DNA of 38,768 nucleotides from NCBI GenBank assembly GCA_018819065.1, contig JAHJQL010000067.1, positions 1-38,768 on the forward strand. Direction: 5' to 3'. The stretch comes from Nanobdellota archaeon (GTDB taxonomy: Archaea; Nanobdellota; Nanobdellia; Woesearchaeales; GCA-2686295). Each line of letters begins with the position of its first letter. Position 1 is the first letter of the stretch. A program made the translations under genes and the position numbers. Shown here in pieces: positions 19,228-29,625 of this stretch. A model generated the notes under the pieces. The model had not been told where the DNA came from. It did no database searches and was given only the letters and a program-made list of their open reading frames with translations.

Positions 19228-19648
19228 AAAAATGATTATCGACGACGATTTAAACAAGGCAGAGGATATGTATAAAGAAAACATCCTAGACCACTACAAA
19301 AACCCGCGAAACTATGGTGATATGAAAACAGCAGATGTTGAGCACACAGAATTCAACGCTTTGTGCGGAGACAAAATAAGATTGATGCTAAAAATTGAGA
19401 AAGAAGTTATAAAAGATATTAAATTCACAAGCCAAGGGTGTGCGATAAGCAAGTCATCAATGTCAATGCTTTCAGAAGAAATAAAAGGAAAAACACTTTT
19501 ACAAGCAAAAAAAATAGTAAAACAAGACGTATTCAAAATGTTAAACATACCAATAAGTGCTGTTAGAACAAAATGCGCCTTACTACCATTAGACTTACTC
19601 AAAAACACCATTAAAATATATGAGAATTACAAAGAGAAAAAACAATGA
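19220..19648 (+). CDS. sufU: Fe-S scaffold/sulfur transfer protein SufU/IscU-like
   Basis: ILDHYKNPRNYG, NALCGDKIRL, SQGCAISKSSMSML, RTKCALLPL. Confidence 0.9.
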   Translation: MHKKMIIDDDLNKAEDMYKENILDHYKNPRNYGDMKTADVEHTEFNALCGDKIRLMLKIEKEVIKDIKFTSQGCAISKSSMSMLSEEIKGKTLLQAKKIVKQDVFKMLNIPISAVRTKCALLPLDLLKNTIKIYENYKEKKQ

Positions 19649-20379
19649 AGCTAGAAATAAAAGACCTGCATGTAAACGTGGAAGGAAAAGAAATCTTAAA
19701 AGGAATATCACTCACGATAAATAAAGGAGAAGTAGCAGCGATAATGGGTCCTAATGGAAGCGGAAAAAGCACGTTATCATTTGCAATAATGGGACACCCA
19801 AAATATGAGATAATGAAAGGACAAATACTTTTAGACGGAAAAGATATCACAAAACTAAAAACAGACGAGCGAGCAAGGAAAGGGCTTTTTTTATCATTCC
19901 AATACCCAGAAGAAATAGCAGGTGTTACAGTTACAAACTTCTTAAGAACAGCGATGAACTCAAAAAGAAAAGAGCCAATAAACATTTCTGAGTTCAAAAA
20001 AATCCTTGATGAAAACACAGAGAAGCTACACATAAATCCTTCAATGCTTAAAAGATACCTAAACGAAGGATTCTCAGGAGGAGAAAAAAAGAAGATGGAG
20101 ATACTGCAATTGCTAATGCTCAACCCACAATTTGCAATACTAGACGAGACAGACTCAGGACTAGACATTGATGCGATGAGAATAGTTGCAAACGGCATAA
20201 ACACGCACTCAAACAAAGAAAACAGCGTTTTACTAATAACACACTACCAAAGACTGCTAGAATATGTAAAGCCAGAAAAAATACATGTCATGCTTGATGG
20301 AAAAATAATGTTTTCAGGCGGAAAAGAACTAGCATTAGAACTAGAAAAAAAAGGCTATGACTGGCTAAAACAAAGATAA
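19645..20379 (+). CDS. sufC: Fe-S assembly ATPase SufC
   Basis: GPNGSGKSTLS, FLSFQYPEEIAGVTVTNFLR, GFSGGEKKKMEILQ, LDETDSGLDIDA. Confidence 0.95.
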   Translation: MKLEIKDLHVNVEGKEILKGISLTINKGEVAAIMGPNGSGKSTLSFAIMGHPKYEIMKGQILLDGKDITKLKTDERARKGLFLSFQYPEEIAGVTVTNFLRTAMNSKRKEPINISEFKKILDENTEKLHINPSMLKRYLNEGFSGGEKKKMEILQLLMLNPQFAILDETDSGLDIDAMRIVANGINTHSNKENSVLLITHYQRLLEYVKPEKIHVMLDGKIMFSGGKELALELEKKGYDWLKQR

Positions 20380-20419
20380 ACTAAAACTTAATATACTGAT
20401 AAGTTTTTTCAGAAAGAAA

Positions 20420-20851
20420 ATGAACAAAATATATCTCTCCATAACTGAAGCTGAAGAACTACTTCCAATAATTAGAAAGAAACTCAGGAGACTAATTGGG
20501 ATAAACAAAGCACTCTCAATACTCAACTCTTTAGACTTAGAATATGAAGATGAATATGAAACACTAATGCAAGACATAAAAATAAACAAAAAGTTTCACA
20601 AACTATCATTTGAGTTTTACAATTTAATGGAAGAACTACACGAAAACGGGTGTATTCTAAAAGATATTGAAGAAGGAACAGTAGATTTTTACTCATTCTT
20701 TGAAGGCAGAGAAATATTTTTATGCTGGAACATCAAAGAAGAAAATATAAAATATTGGCATGAACTAGAATGTGGTCGGCAATGCAAAAAACCAGTGTCA
20801 ATAATTAAAAACAACCTGGCAAGGCCTAAAAAAGAATTTTTTATAAGATGA
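20420..20851 (+). CDS. DUF2203 family protein
   Basis: YLSITEAEELLPIIRKKL ... GCILKDIEEGTVDFYSFFEGREIFLCWNIKEENIKYWHELECG matches the DUF2203 pattern. Confidence 0.8.
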   Translation: MNKIYLSITEAEELLPIIRKKLRRLIGINKALSILNSLDLEYEDEYETLMQDIKINKKFHKLSFEFYNLMEELHENGCILKDIEEGTVDFYSFFEGREIFLCWNIKEENIKYWHELECGRQCKKPVSIIKNNLARPKKEFFIR

Positions 20852-20867
20852 TGCGGGTGAAAATAAG

Positions 20868-22352
20868 ATGAAACTAAACATTATAACTGGAAGTATAGAA
20901 GAGATAAAGACTGAATTACTAATTATTGGACACTTTGAAGATGAACTTTTCAAAAACAGAGAATTAGACTTAAAACTAAAAAACATAATCACAAAAGCAC
21001 TAAAAGAAAAAAAGTTTTCAGGCGAATTCAAACAAGTGCTCATAACATCAACCTTTGGATTGATTAGACCTGAAAGAATCATGCTGCTAGGTCTTGGAAA
21101 ACAAAAAGAATTTACAATCGAAAAACTAAGACGAGTATCAGGCTTGTCTGCAAAAATGGCGAGGGAATCAAACATGAAGAGTTTTACAACCACTCTTTCA
21201 GACATAAACATCAAAGATTCAAGTCTTGAGGAGACAACACAAGCAGTAACAGAAGCAACAATCCTTAGCCTATACCAATTCACAAAGTACAAGACAGTTG
21301 ACAAAGAAAAAATAAAAACAGTCAACGAAGTAAGTTTTCTATCACAAAACCCAAAGAAAGCAAAGAAAGGGTTAGAAAAAGGAAGAATAATCGCAGACGC
21401 AACAAACTATGTCAGAACACTAGTAAACATGCCGCCAAGTGAAGTAACACCAACATACCTGGCTAATGAAGCTAAAAGAATTGCAAAAGAACAAAATATA
21501 AAAGTTACAATCTTTGGAAAAAATGAACTCAAAAAGAAAGGCATGAACGGAATACTTGCCGTTAACAAAGGAAGCTCACAAGAACCAAAACTAATAATTC
21601 TAGAAACAAACCCAAAAGCAAAGAAGAAAATTGCAATAGTTGGAAAAGGAGTAACTTTTGATAGTGGTGGACTAGATATAAAACCATGGCCCTATATGGT
21701 TGATATGAAATCAGACATGGCAGGCGCAGCAGCAGTCCTTGGAACAGTTCTAGTAGCATCCAAACTAAAGCTTCCAATCAACGTCTTAGGAGTTATGCCT
21801 GCAGTAGAAAACATGCCTGATGGCTCTGCACAAAAGGCTGGAGATATAATAACCTCTTACAACAAGAAAACAATAGAAGTGATAAACACAGATGCAGAAG
21901 GAAGAATAATCCTTGCAGATGCAATAGCTTATGCAGAAGAGCAAAAACCAGATGCAATAATAGACCTCGCAACACTAACAGGCACATGCATATACGTGTT
22001 TGGATACGCAGCAGCAGCCATGGTAAGCAATGATGAAAAACTAAAAAAAGCATTAACACAATCATCACAAAGAACATTTGAGCGAGTATGGGAGCTTCCG
22101 CTGTGGGATGATTATAGGGACGCAGTCAAAAGTGATGTAGGAGATGTTAGAAATATTCCCAAAGGAAAAGGGTATGAAGCAGGAACAATAACAGCGGCAA
22201 CATTCATAGAAGCATTTGTAAAAAACACTCCGTGGGCACACTTAGACATTGCTGGAACTGCGTGGTTTGTAGAAGAAAAAGAATATATTCCAAAAGGAGC
22301 AACAGGGTATGGTGTACGATTATTAACAGACTTGCTTGAAACTTGGAAATAA
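20868..22352 (+). CDS. pepA: Leucyl aminopeptidase (M17)
   Basis: VGKGVTFDSGGLDIKP, NTDAEGRIILADA signature, MKSDMAGAAAV. Confidence 0.96.
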   Translation: MKLNIITGSIEEIKTELLIIGHFEDELFKNRELDLKLKNIITKALKEKKFSGEFKQVLITSTFGLIRPERIMLLGLGKQKEFTIEKLRRVSGLSAKMARESNMKSFTTTLSDINIKDSSLEETTQAVTEATILSLYQFTKYKTVDKEKIKTVNEVSFLSQNPKKAKKGLEKGRIIADATNYVRTLVNMPPSEVTPTYLANEAKRIAKEQNIKVTIFGKNELKKKGMNGILAVNKGSSQEPKLIILETNPKAKKKIAIVGKGVTFDSGGLDIKPWPYMVDMKSDMAGAAAVLGTVLVASKLKLPINVLGVMPAVENMPDGSAQKAGDIITSYNKKTIEVINTDAEGRIILADAIAYAEEQKPDAIIDLATLTGTCIYVFGYAAAAMVSNDEKLKKALTQSSQRTFERVWELPLWDDYRDAVKSDVGDVRNIPKGKGYEAGTITAATFIEAFVKNTPWAHLDIAGTAWFVEEKEYIPKGATGYGVRLLTDLLETWK

Positions 22353-22368
22353 TTATCAAAATTTATAA

Positions 22369-22806
22369 ATGATTTTTTTATTCTTTAATACTATGAAATT
22401 TGAATATTTAGAAGATGTGGCAACTGCAGACATAGCTTTCAGAGCGCGAGGAAAGAACCTGAATGAGTTATTTGAGAACTGCGCTTTAGCTACAACAGAT
22501 ACAATGGTTGATACAAAAACAGTAAAACCTAAAGTTACAAAAACGATAACTTTAGAACATAATGACTTAGAACAACTTCTATTCTTGTTTTTATCAGAAA
22601 TAACATATTTTAAAGATGCAGAACTATTATTCTTCTCAAAATTTAAAGTAAACATAGACGGAAATAAATTAAAAGCGAAGATGTATGGTGAAAAGTTCAA
22701 CAACAAAGTCATTTTTAGAAATGATGTTAAAGCAATAACTATGCACATGCTAAAAGTGGAAAAGAAAAAAGAGAATTATTACGCTACAGTCGTTTTAGAT
22801 ATATGA
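22369..22806 (+). CDS. Archease (RtcB cofactor protein)
   Basis: YLEDVATADIAFRARGKNLNELFENCALA, VKAITMHML; immediately upstream of rtcB. Confidence 0.9.
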   Translation: MIFLFFNTMKFEYLEDVATADIAFRARGKNLNELFENCALATTDTMVDTKTVKPKVTKTITLEHNDLEQLLFLFLSEITYFKDAELLFFSKFKVNIDGNKLKAKMYGEKFNNKVIFRNDVKAITMHMLKVEKKKENYYATVVLDI

Positions 22807-22807
22807 G

Positions 22808-24277
22808 GTGATTAAAATAGATAATGTTCCAAAGGAAATAAAGAAAATATCAGATGTTGTCTGGGAAATACCAACAAGCTACAAGAGCGGGATGAAGGTT
22901 CCTGCAAGGATATATGCGAGTGAAAAGCTGCTTCGAGAAATGGATCCTGGAGTGTTTGATCAAGTGACGAATGTTGCTTGTCTTCCCGGAATACAAAAAC
23001 ATGCATATTGCATGCCAGATGGTCACTGGGGATATGGTTTTCCAATAGGTGGAGTTGCAGCCTTTGACCTTGAAAAAGGTGTTATAAGCCCTGGGGGGAT
23101 TGGATTTGATATCAACTGCGGCATGAGATTGATGACTACAAATCTGACTTTTAAAGATGTTGAACCAAAACTAAAACCACTCGTTAACCTACTCTTTGAA
23201 AAAGTTCCAACAGGAGTTGGTGCAAAAGGTTTTTTGAGAATGAGTGAAAACCAATTCAAAGATGTAATGGTTCATGGTGCTGATTGGTGTGTAGACAATG
23301 GTTATGGCACAAAAGAAGACATTAAGAGAATAGAAGAATATGGCTGTATAAAAGGAGCAGACCCTTCAAAAGTAAGCGAAAAGGCGATAAAACGAGGAAT
23401 AAAACAAATGGGGACGCTTGGAAGTGGGAATCACTACCTAGAAGTCCAAATGGTGACTGCAAAAAACATCTTTAGACCTGAAATAGCAAAAAGGTTTGGC
23501 ATAACAACTCCTGATCAGATTGTAGTTATGGTGCATTGTGGAAGTAGAGGTTTTGGGCATCAAATAGCAACTGACTATTTGTCAGTTTTTAACAGAGTAA
23601 TGGTTGAGATGAAACTAGGTGTAAAAGACCGAGAACTAGCATGCGCACCCTTCAAGAGTAGAGAGGGACAAGATTACTATAAAGCAATGGCTTGTGCGGC
23701 AAATGCAGCCTTTATGAACAGACAAGTTATCTTACACAGGATAAGAGAGAGTTTTTCTCAGATATTTAAAAAAGAACCTGAAGACATGGAAATGAATATG
23801 GTATATGATGTGGCCCACAACATAGCAAAAGTAGAAACACACAAAATTGACGGAGAAAAAATGGAAGTATTAGTTCACAGAAAAGGATCAACAAGATCAT
23901 TTGGTCCAGGACATCCTGAACTGACTGAACAATATAGAGATGTAGGCCAGCCAGTAATAATTGGTGGAAGCATGGAGACTGGTTCACATTTATTGGTTGG
24001 AACAGAAACTGCTATGAATGAGACTTTTGGAAGTACTGCTCATGGTTCTGGACGAACAATGTCAAGAACAAAAGCAAAAACAATGGTTAGAGGAGATGAG
24101 TTGCAGAAAAGTATGGAGAAAAAAGGAATTTACGTACGAGCCGCATCAATGCTAGGACTTGCAGAAGAAGCAGGAATTGCTTATAAAAATATATCTGAAG
24201 TTGTGCAAACACTGGAAAAAGCAGATATTTCAAGAATGGTTGTTGGCTTTAAACCAATAGGAAACATTAAAGGATGA
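22808..24277 (+). CDS. rtcB: RNA-splicing ligase RtcB (GTG start)
   Basis: CMPDGHWGYGFPIGGVAAFD, GGIGFDINCGMRL, GTLGSGNHYLEVQ, STAHGSGRTMSR. Confidence 0.97.
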   Translation: MIKIDNVPKEIKKISDVVWEIPTSYKSGMKVPARIYASEKLLREMDPGVFDQVTNVACLPGIQKHAYCMPDGHWGYGFPIGGVAAFDLEKGVISPGGIGFDINCGMRLMTTNLTFKDVEPKLKPLVNLLFEKVPTGVGAKGFLRMSENQFKDVMVHGADWCVDNGYGTKEDIKRIEEYGCIKGADPSKVSEKAIKRGIKQMGTLGSGNHYLEVQMVTAKNIFRPEIAKRFGITTPDQIVVMVHCGSRGFGHQIATDYLSVFNRVMVEMKLGVKDRELACAPFKSREGQDYYKAMACAANAAFMNRQVILHRIRESFSQIFKKEPEDMEMNMVYDVAHNIAKVETHKIDGEKMEVLVHRKGSTRSFGPGHPELTEQYRDVGQPVIIGGSMETGSHLLVGTETAMNETFGSTAHGSGRTMSRTKAKTMVRGDELQKSMEKKGIYVRAASMLGLAEEAGIAYKNISEVVQTLEKADISRMVVGFKPIGNIKG

Positions 24278-24315
24278 CGAAAGACATTTAAATATGAAGA
24301 ACCCAAAACTTAACT

Positions 24316-24714
24316 ATGGCTAATTTAAAATTCATGCAACCACAAGAAGTAGAAGTACTACTAGTCTTACCGGCCATTAGAAGAGAACTCGCTATTGAGA
24401 TGAAAAACCTTGGCTTAGAGCAAAAAAAGATAGCGGAGTTGTTATCCGTTACAGAAGCAGCTGTGAGTCAATATATGAAATCTAAACGTGCTGTAAAAAT
24501 AAAATTCAGCCAAAAGGCATTGAGTGCGATAAAAAAGTCTGCGAAGAAGATAAAGGACAAGCAGATGATGCTTTCAGAAACCCAAGCTTTGCTAAAACTA
24601 ATGAAACAACTAGGCATAACTTGTCACTCTCACAAGGAACTGGCAGATGTATCAAGAAAATGCATAACTTGTTTTTCATCTGAAGAAGAATCTTGTTGTG
24701 AGAACAAAAATTAA
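24316..24714 (+). CDS. HTH (XRE-like) transcriptional regulator with Cys-rich C-terminus
   Basis: LGLEQKKIAELLSVTEAAVSQYMKSKRA HTH; ITCHSHKELADVSRKCITCFSSEEESCC tail. Confidence 0.75.
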   Translation: MANLKFMQPQEVEVLLVLPAIRRELAIEMKNLGLEQKKIAELLSVTEAAVSQYMKSKRAVKIKFSQKALSAIKKSAKKIKDKQMMLSETQALLKLMKQLGITCHSHKELADVSRKCITCFSSEEESCCENKN

Positions 24715-24720
24715 AAACAA

Positions 24721-26151
24721 TCATTTTTTCTTAAAATAATTCTCAAAATCCCTAACACTAATCCCTGCAGCATTTACTCCTTTCTTTTTAAGAGCAAAAG
24801 CGACGTTCTCGCTAAGAACACCAAATTCACACACAAACAAATAAGAATTGTTCTTTTCAAACTCATCAAGATGATCCCAAATTTTTGAGTATGGGATGTT
24901 TAACGAAGTCTTCAGAGGAATTTTTTTTTGTATTTCAACACTTCGAATATCAACACTCACAATTTCAGAACTACACTCCAAACAAGCAGGCTTCACATTT
25001 TTTACATCAAGAATTCCTTTTGTAACAATCATATTCTTAACAGCAGAGACTATTAACTCTTGAGACAGCGTTATTTTGTTCAAATCATTTTTTTTAGGAG
25101 CAGTTGTTACAGGTCCACTACTAAGATTGCAATACTCTTTAATTTTTTCTGACATTGAAAATGTGCCAAGAAACCTTGCTTTTTTCATAATATCTATCTT
25201 GTCAAAACAAATCAAAGGCCTTAAAACATGAACAGAAGACTGTTTTTCTATGAAAAGCAGACTTTCAAGTGTTTGGCTTGATTTCTGAGCCAAGGCTTCT
25301 CCTGTAACAATTGCCAAGTGTTTTGATTCTTTAATGATTTCCTCACTTATCTTGTACAAAGCAATTTTGTAAGCAATTTGTCTCAAGCTACTTTCAACAT
25401 CTTTTTTTATTTGTTCAATAATCTTTTTACCATCAACAACGTATATTCTTGGTTCGTATCCAAAACAGTACTTTGTGATTAAAAAATTATAAATCTTTGA
25501 AATGTCATAAAGCAATTTCTCATCCATTATATTTACGAATAAAAAGTCTATCTTTGATCCTCTCTTCATCATTTCAAAAGCAGCAACTGGGCTATCTATC
25601 CCACCAGAAAACAAGCATAGAACCTTATCAGAAATACCTGTTGGAAGACCGCCAACGCCATCAATTATTTTAGTAAATAAAAAACAGTCATCCTTTCTAA
25701 TTTCCAGGTGGATGGCTACATCAGGGTTTTTGAGATTGACGCCTTTACTAAGATTGTAAATGGATGAGCCTATTTCTTTTGTTAAATCAATCGAGTTAAA
25801 ATCATGCTTTCCAACCCTTCTGATGCTTATTGAAAAAATTTTATCTGACACCAGTTTCTCAGATGCTTTTTTTACTTTTTTTATAAGATCTTCTTTTGAT
25901 GAAAATTTAAAGCTGTATGCTGGAGAGATACTTTGTATACCACTAACCCTTATTAGAACTTCTGATGCATCGTTGACTTTATTTGTGTAAATTACAAATC
26001 TACCGCCAAGATTATCTATCTTAAAATCATCAATGTAATTCCTTTTCAAAGCATCCTTTATTGCAAGTAAGTATTTCCTTTCAAAAAAAGGTCTTGTTCG
26101 GTTGCTTTTAAGGCCAACTTCTCCATACCTTAATAATATGCAGTTATCCAT
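24721..26151 (-). CDS. thiI: tRNA 4-thiouridine synthase ThiI with C-terminal rhodanese-like domain
   Basis: N-terminal YGEVGLKSNRTRPFFERKY, THUMP, PP-loop CLFSGGIDSPVAA, C-terminal Cys in YLFVCEFGVLSENVAFALKKKG. Confidence 0.92.
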   Translation of the reverse strand: MDNCILLRYGEVGLKSNRTRPFFERKYLLAIKDALKRNYIDDFKIDNLGGRFVIYTNKVNDASEVLIRVSGIQSISPAYSFKFSSKEDLIKKVKKASEKLVSDKIFSISIRRVGKHDFNSIDLTKEIGSSIYNLSKGVNLKNPDVAIHLEIRKDDCFLFTKIIDGVGGLPTGISDKVLCLFSGGIDSPVAAFEMMKRGSKIDFLFVNIMDEKLLYDISKIYNFLITKYCFGYEPRIYVVDGKKIIEQIKKDVESSLRQIAYKIALYKISEEIIKESKHLAIVTGEALAQKSSQTLESLLFIEKQSSVHVLRPLICFDKIDIMKKARFLGTFSMSEKIKEYCNLSSGPVTTAPKKNDLNKITLSQELIVSAVKNMIVTKGILDVKNVKPACLECSSEIVSVDIRSVEIQKKIPLKTSLNIPYSKIWDHLDEFEKNNSYLFVCEFGVLSENVAFALKKKGVNAAGISVRDFENYFKKK

Positions 26152-26243
26152 ATTAAAAGAGAGTATTTTTTGTTGTTTTAAAAAATTATGCTCAAAACAC
26201 CAATATCAAAACATTTAATTATGAGGTGTTAATTTAAAACAAA

Positions 26244-27998
26244 ATGGAAGAAGTTTGGAACCTAAAAGATGTTTTGAAAGGAAAAACAGTTGAAGAACTA
26301 CTTGAAGAAGCCAAGAAAAAAGTTGAAGCATTCAAATCTTTGAGAAAAAATCTAAAACCACAGATGAGTGCCGTTGATTTAAAGAGTATCTTGCACCTTA
26401 AAGAAGAACTCGGTGTTCTTTTGACAAGGATAGAATCTTATCACTACCTAAAATTCTATGAGAAAATAAATAATTCAAAAGTGTTGGCTAAACTCTCTTT
26501 TTTAAACCAGTTATTCACAGAGTACAATAACGACTTGTTATTCTTCTCATTGTGGTTTATAGACCTTGAAGAGAAACAAGCAGATAAGTTTATTCAATCT
26601 CCACAATTATCAGATTACAAATATTACTTGTCGTTCTTAAGAAGACTAAAACCTTATACGAAGTCAGAGGAGATAGAGCGAGTGATTTCTCTAAAATCCA
26701 TAACTGGAAAAGCAGCTTTTTCATCGCTTTTTGACATCATAACTGGAGAATTCAAGTTTGACTTTAACAATAAAAAAGAGTTGAGTCAGGAAGAAGTGGT
26801 TGTAAATTACGAGTCAGACAATGCATCGCTTCGAGAACTAGCATACAAAACAGTGTTGACAAAATATGATGAGAACGGAGTGGTGCTAACAGAGATATTC
26901 AAAAATGTTGTTTTGGATTGGTATAATGAAGGAATAAACATAAGAAGATATAAACATCCAATCAGCATTAGAAACTTGTCAAACGATGTAGACGACGAAG
27001 TTGTTGAAACATTACTAAGAGTCATAAAGAAGAATATTTCATTGTTTTCCGAATATTTCAAAATAAAATATGAATTGAACAAGAAAAGCGGTCAAAGATA
27101 TAAATTTTCAAGGTTTCATCTCTACGCACCATATAAATCAGGAAAAAAGAAGGTGTATAACTATGAGAAAAGTAAACAATTAGTGTTAGAGGCTTACAAG
27201 GAGTTTGATGAGCGGTTCTATAAAGCTGCAAAGGAGATATTTGACCAAAAACACGTCCACTCACACCCACAAAAGAATAAGAAAAGCGGAGCCTTCTGCT
27301 TTAGCTTAGATAATAAGTCAACACCATACATACTTCTAAACCATTCAAACAGCTTAAGAGATTTATTTACTATGATGCACGAGTTTGGTCACGGAATACA
27401 CGGAGTGTTTTCAAGAAAACAAGTAAACCTATTGTACAATGCGTCGTTACCGATGGCAGAAACTGCATCTATATTTGGCGAGATGATACTGACATCTAAG
27501 ATTTTAAAAAAGTCAAAAAATAAAGAAGAGAAGAAGTCTGTCCTGGTATATCTTATTGACAGAAACTACGCAACCATCATAAGACAAGCATATTTTGTCT
27601 ACTTTGAAAAGTTCGCTCATGAGAACATAATTAAAGGCATCACAAAAGAAGAACTTGACGAAAAATATTTTTCATTGCTAAAAGAACAGTTTGGAGAAAT
27701 GGAAGTCTCCACACTTTTCAAACATGAATGGAACTACATTCCACACATACACACCAGCCCGTTTTACTGTTATGCTTATGCCTGGGGAAACTTGATGGTG
27801 TTATCATTATATTCGATGTATCAAAAACAAGGGGCTGAGTTCATAGACAAATACGTTGACATATTATCAGCAGGAGGCGGAAAAGCACCCATAAACATTC
27901 TAAAAGAAGCAGGGATAGATCCAACATCAGAATTATTCTGGCAGGAAGGATTTGATATGATAAAAGAAGAAATAGAAGAATTAAAGAGATTAATCTAA
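26244..27998 (+). CDS. pepF: M3 family oligoendopeptidase F
   Basis: TMMHEFGHGIHG zinc motif, ASIFGEMIL, SPFYCYAYAWGNLMVLSLY. Confidence 0.93.
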   Translation: MEEVWNLKDVLKGKTVEELLEEAKKKVEAFKSLRKNLKPQMSAVDLKSILHLKEELGVLLTRIESYHYLKFYEKINNSKVLAKLSFLNQLFTEYNNDLLFFSLWFIDLEEKQADKFIQSPQLSDYKYYLSFLRRLKPYTKSEEIERVISLKSITGKAAFSSLFDIITGEFKFDFNNKKELSQEEVVVNYESDNASLRELAYKTVLTKYDENGVVLTEIFKNVVLDWYNEGINIRRYKHPISIRNLSNDVDDEVVETLLRVIKKNISLFSEYFKIKYELNKKSGQRYKFSRFHLYAPYKSGKKKVYNYEKSKQLVLEAYKEFDERFYKAAKEIFDQKHVHSHPQKNKKSGAFCFSLDNKSTPYILLNHSNSLRDLFTMMHEFGHGIHGVFSRKQVNLLYNASLPMAETASIFGEMILTSKILKKSKNKEEKKSVLVYLIDRNYATIIRQAYFVYFEKFAHENIIKGITKEELDEKYFSLLKEQFGEMEVSTLFKHEWNYIPHIHTSPFYCYAYAWGNLMVLSLYSMYQKQGAEFIDKYVDILSAGGGKAPINILKEAGIDPTSELFWQEGFDMIKEEIEELKRLI

Positions 27999-28054
27999 AT
28001 TTTTTTTTTAAAAAGGAAAAAAGTTTTATAAAGAATGCTCGCTCTCAACATTTA

Positions 28055-28681
28055 ATGGACTTTCAAGCATTAATAATTGTTATGTTTAACCTTTTCTTAA
28101 TCATAGACCCGGTGGCCTGTATACCTTTGCTTCCGGAGATGATGAAGAATAATACAAAACAAGAGCGCAAACAAATGATTCAAAGAGCAATCATTATAGC
28201 TTTTGTTGTACTAATATTTTTTACAGTTGTAGGAAGAATCTTGCTAAACTACTTCGGCGTTGGAATGGGTGCTGTTAGAATTGCAGGCGGCATATTACTT
28301 TTTGGCATAGGCTTTGAAATGTTATACGGACGATTGACAGGCACAGAGTCAAGCAAGTCAGAGCACAAAGAAGCAATAGAGAAAAAAGATGTGAGCATAA
28401 CACCACTAGCAATACCATTATTAGCAGGTCCAGGTGCAATAGCAACTGTTATGATGTTCTCAAGCATATATCAGGGATCACAAGGAATATTTATGATAAT
28501 AACTGCGCTCACAATTATTATGCTCATAAGCTTTTTAATGTTTAAGGCGGCCGAGACACTGGGAGCTAGACTTGGAGGGCTTGGAATAAAAGTCATCGCA
28601 AGAGTTATGGGCTTGCTTTTAGTATTTAGTTCTACACAAATATTTATCGAAGGATTAAAAATAGCAGGAATAATTAATTAG
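28055..28681 (+). CDS. MarC family membrane protein
   Basis: Six-TM pattern, DPVACIPLLPEM, ITPLAIPLLAGPGAIATVM. Confidence 0.9.
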   Translation: MDFQALIIVMFNLFLIIDPVACIPLLPEMMKNNTKQERKQMIQRAIIIAFVVLIFFTVVGRILLNYFGVGMGAVRIAGGILLFGIGFEMLYGRLTGTESSKSEHKEAIEKKDVSITPLAIPLLAGPGAIATVMMFSSIYQGSQGIFMIITALTIIMLISFLMFKAAETLGARLGGLGIKVIARVMGLLLVFSSTQIFIEGLKIAGIIN

Positions 28682-28706
28682 ATTTTAAAACTTATTTCAA
28701 ATTTTT

Positions 28707-28760
28707 TAATTCCGCCAAAATTAGAAAGATTTATATATCTTTATTACTTTTACGGAATTA
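28707..28760. promoter_or_regulatory. Nested dyads around a TATA box: TAATTCCG(28707)...CGGAATTA(28753) and AAAGAT-TTATAT-ATCTTT (28725-28742)
   Basis: 8-bp perfect outer IR with its right arm ending on the A of ATG 28760, flanking a 6-bp inner IR containing the TATA. Confidence 0.55.
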
Positions 28761-29623
28761 TGGAGTTTACAAGAGGAGAAATCTCAGTTTTAGAACAAAT
28801 AGCAAAGGGCAATAAGTCCTTGAAAGAAATAGCTTTAGCTTTAAAAAAAAGTGAACCTCAAGTATATGTTTATGTCAAAAATCTTGCAAATAAATCCTTA
28901 ATTGAACTAATAAATGGAAATATTGAACCGAACAGAATAGCTTACTTATCTTTGCTTCTTCAATTATTAAGCAAAATACCTAATCTCATACCTGTGTTAG
29001 AAGGTCCGGGAATACCAATATTTACTGCGATGCTAAAGCCATCGACAATAGAAGAAATATCTAGCGAAACAGGATACAGAAAAACAGCAATATACAAAAG
29101 ACTTCAAGAAGCAAGAAAAAGAAGTCTTGTTAGAAAAAAAATAACTACTTTTGAAATAAATGATAAAATGTGGGCAGGATTAAAAGAAACATTAGATGAG
29201 ATTAGAAAATCTGAATTAAAAACAGACAAAAGAATACCTGCAAGCGCAATAATTTACTACAAAAAGAACGATGAAATAGTTTTCTCAAGCAAAGAAGATC
29301 TTGATGCAGTAAAGACAGCATTCTCTGCATATCAAGATTATGGAATAGGTCTTCTTACCATAACTCACTTCTATTATTTACCTAAAAAAAATCTAACAAA
29401 AGAAAATATATTAACGCATTCACTTTACATCGTGGAAAAAGATGTGGACACAAGATACCTAATATTTATTGCACTATTCTATGCAAAATATAAAAAAGAA
29501 TTTAAAATAAATCATCCAATACTCGCAAATATCAATACTATACTTGAGGGCGGAGAAGTCAAAGGATATCCAAAATATCAGGAAATAAAAGACAGAGCAG
29601 AAGTCTATAATATAGAGGTGTAA
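28760..29623 (+). CDS. Multi-winged-helix transcriptional regulator/antitoxin-like protein
   Basis: Two HTH-like segments (GNKSLKEIALALKKSEPQVYVYVKNL; KPSTIEEISSETGYRKTAIYKRLQEARKRSLV); 2 nt upstream of an NTase gene. Confidence 0.65.
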   Translation: MEFTRGEISVLEQIAKGNKSLKEIALALKKSEPQVYVYVKNLANKSLIELINGNIEPNRIAYLSLLLQLLSKIPNLIPVLEGPGIPIFTAMLKPSTIEEISSETGYRKTAIYKRLQEARKRSLVRKKITTFEINDKMWAGLKETLDEIRKSELKTDKRIPASAIIYYKKNDEIVFSSKEDLDAVKTAFSAYQDYGIGLLTITHFYYLPKKNLTKENILTHSLYIVEKDVDTRYLIFIALFYAKYKKEFKINHPILANINTILEGGEVKGYPKYQEIKDRAEVYNIEV

Positions 29624-29625
29624 AA

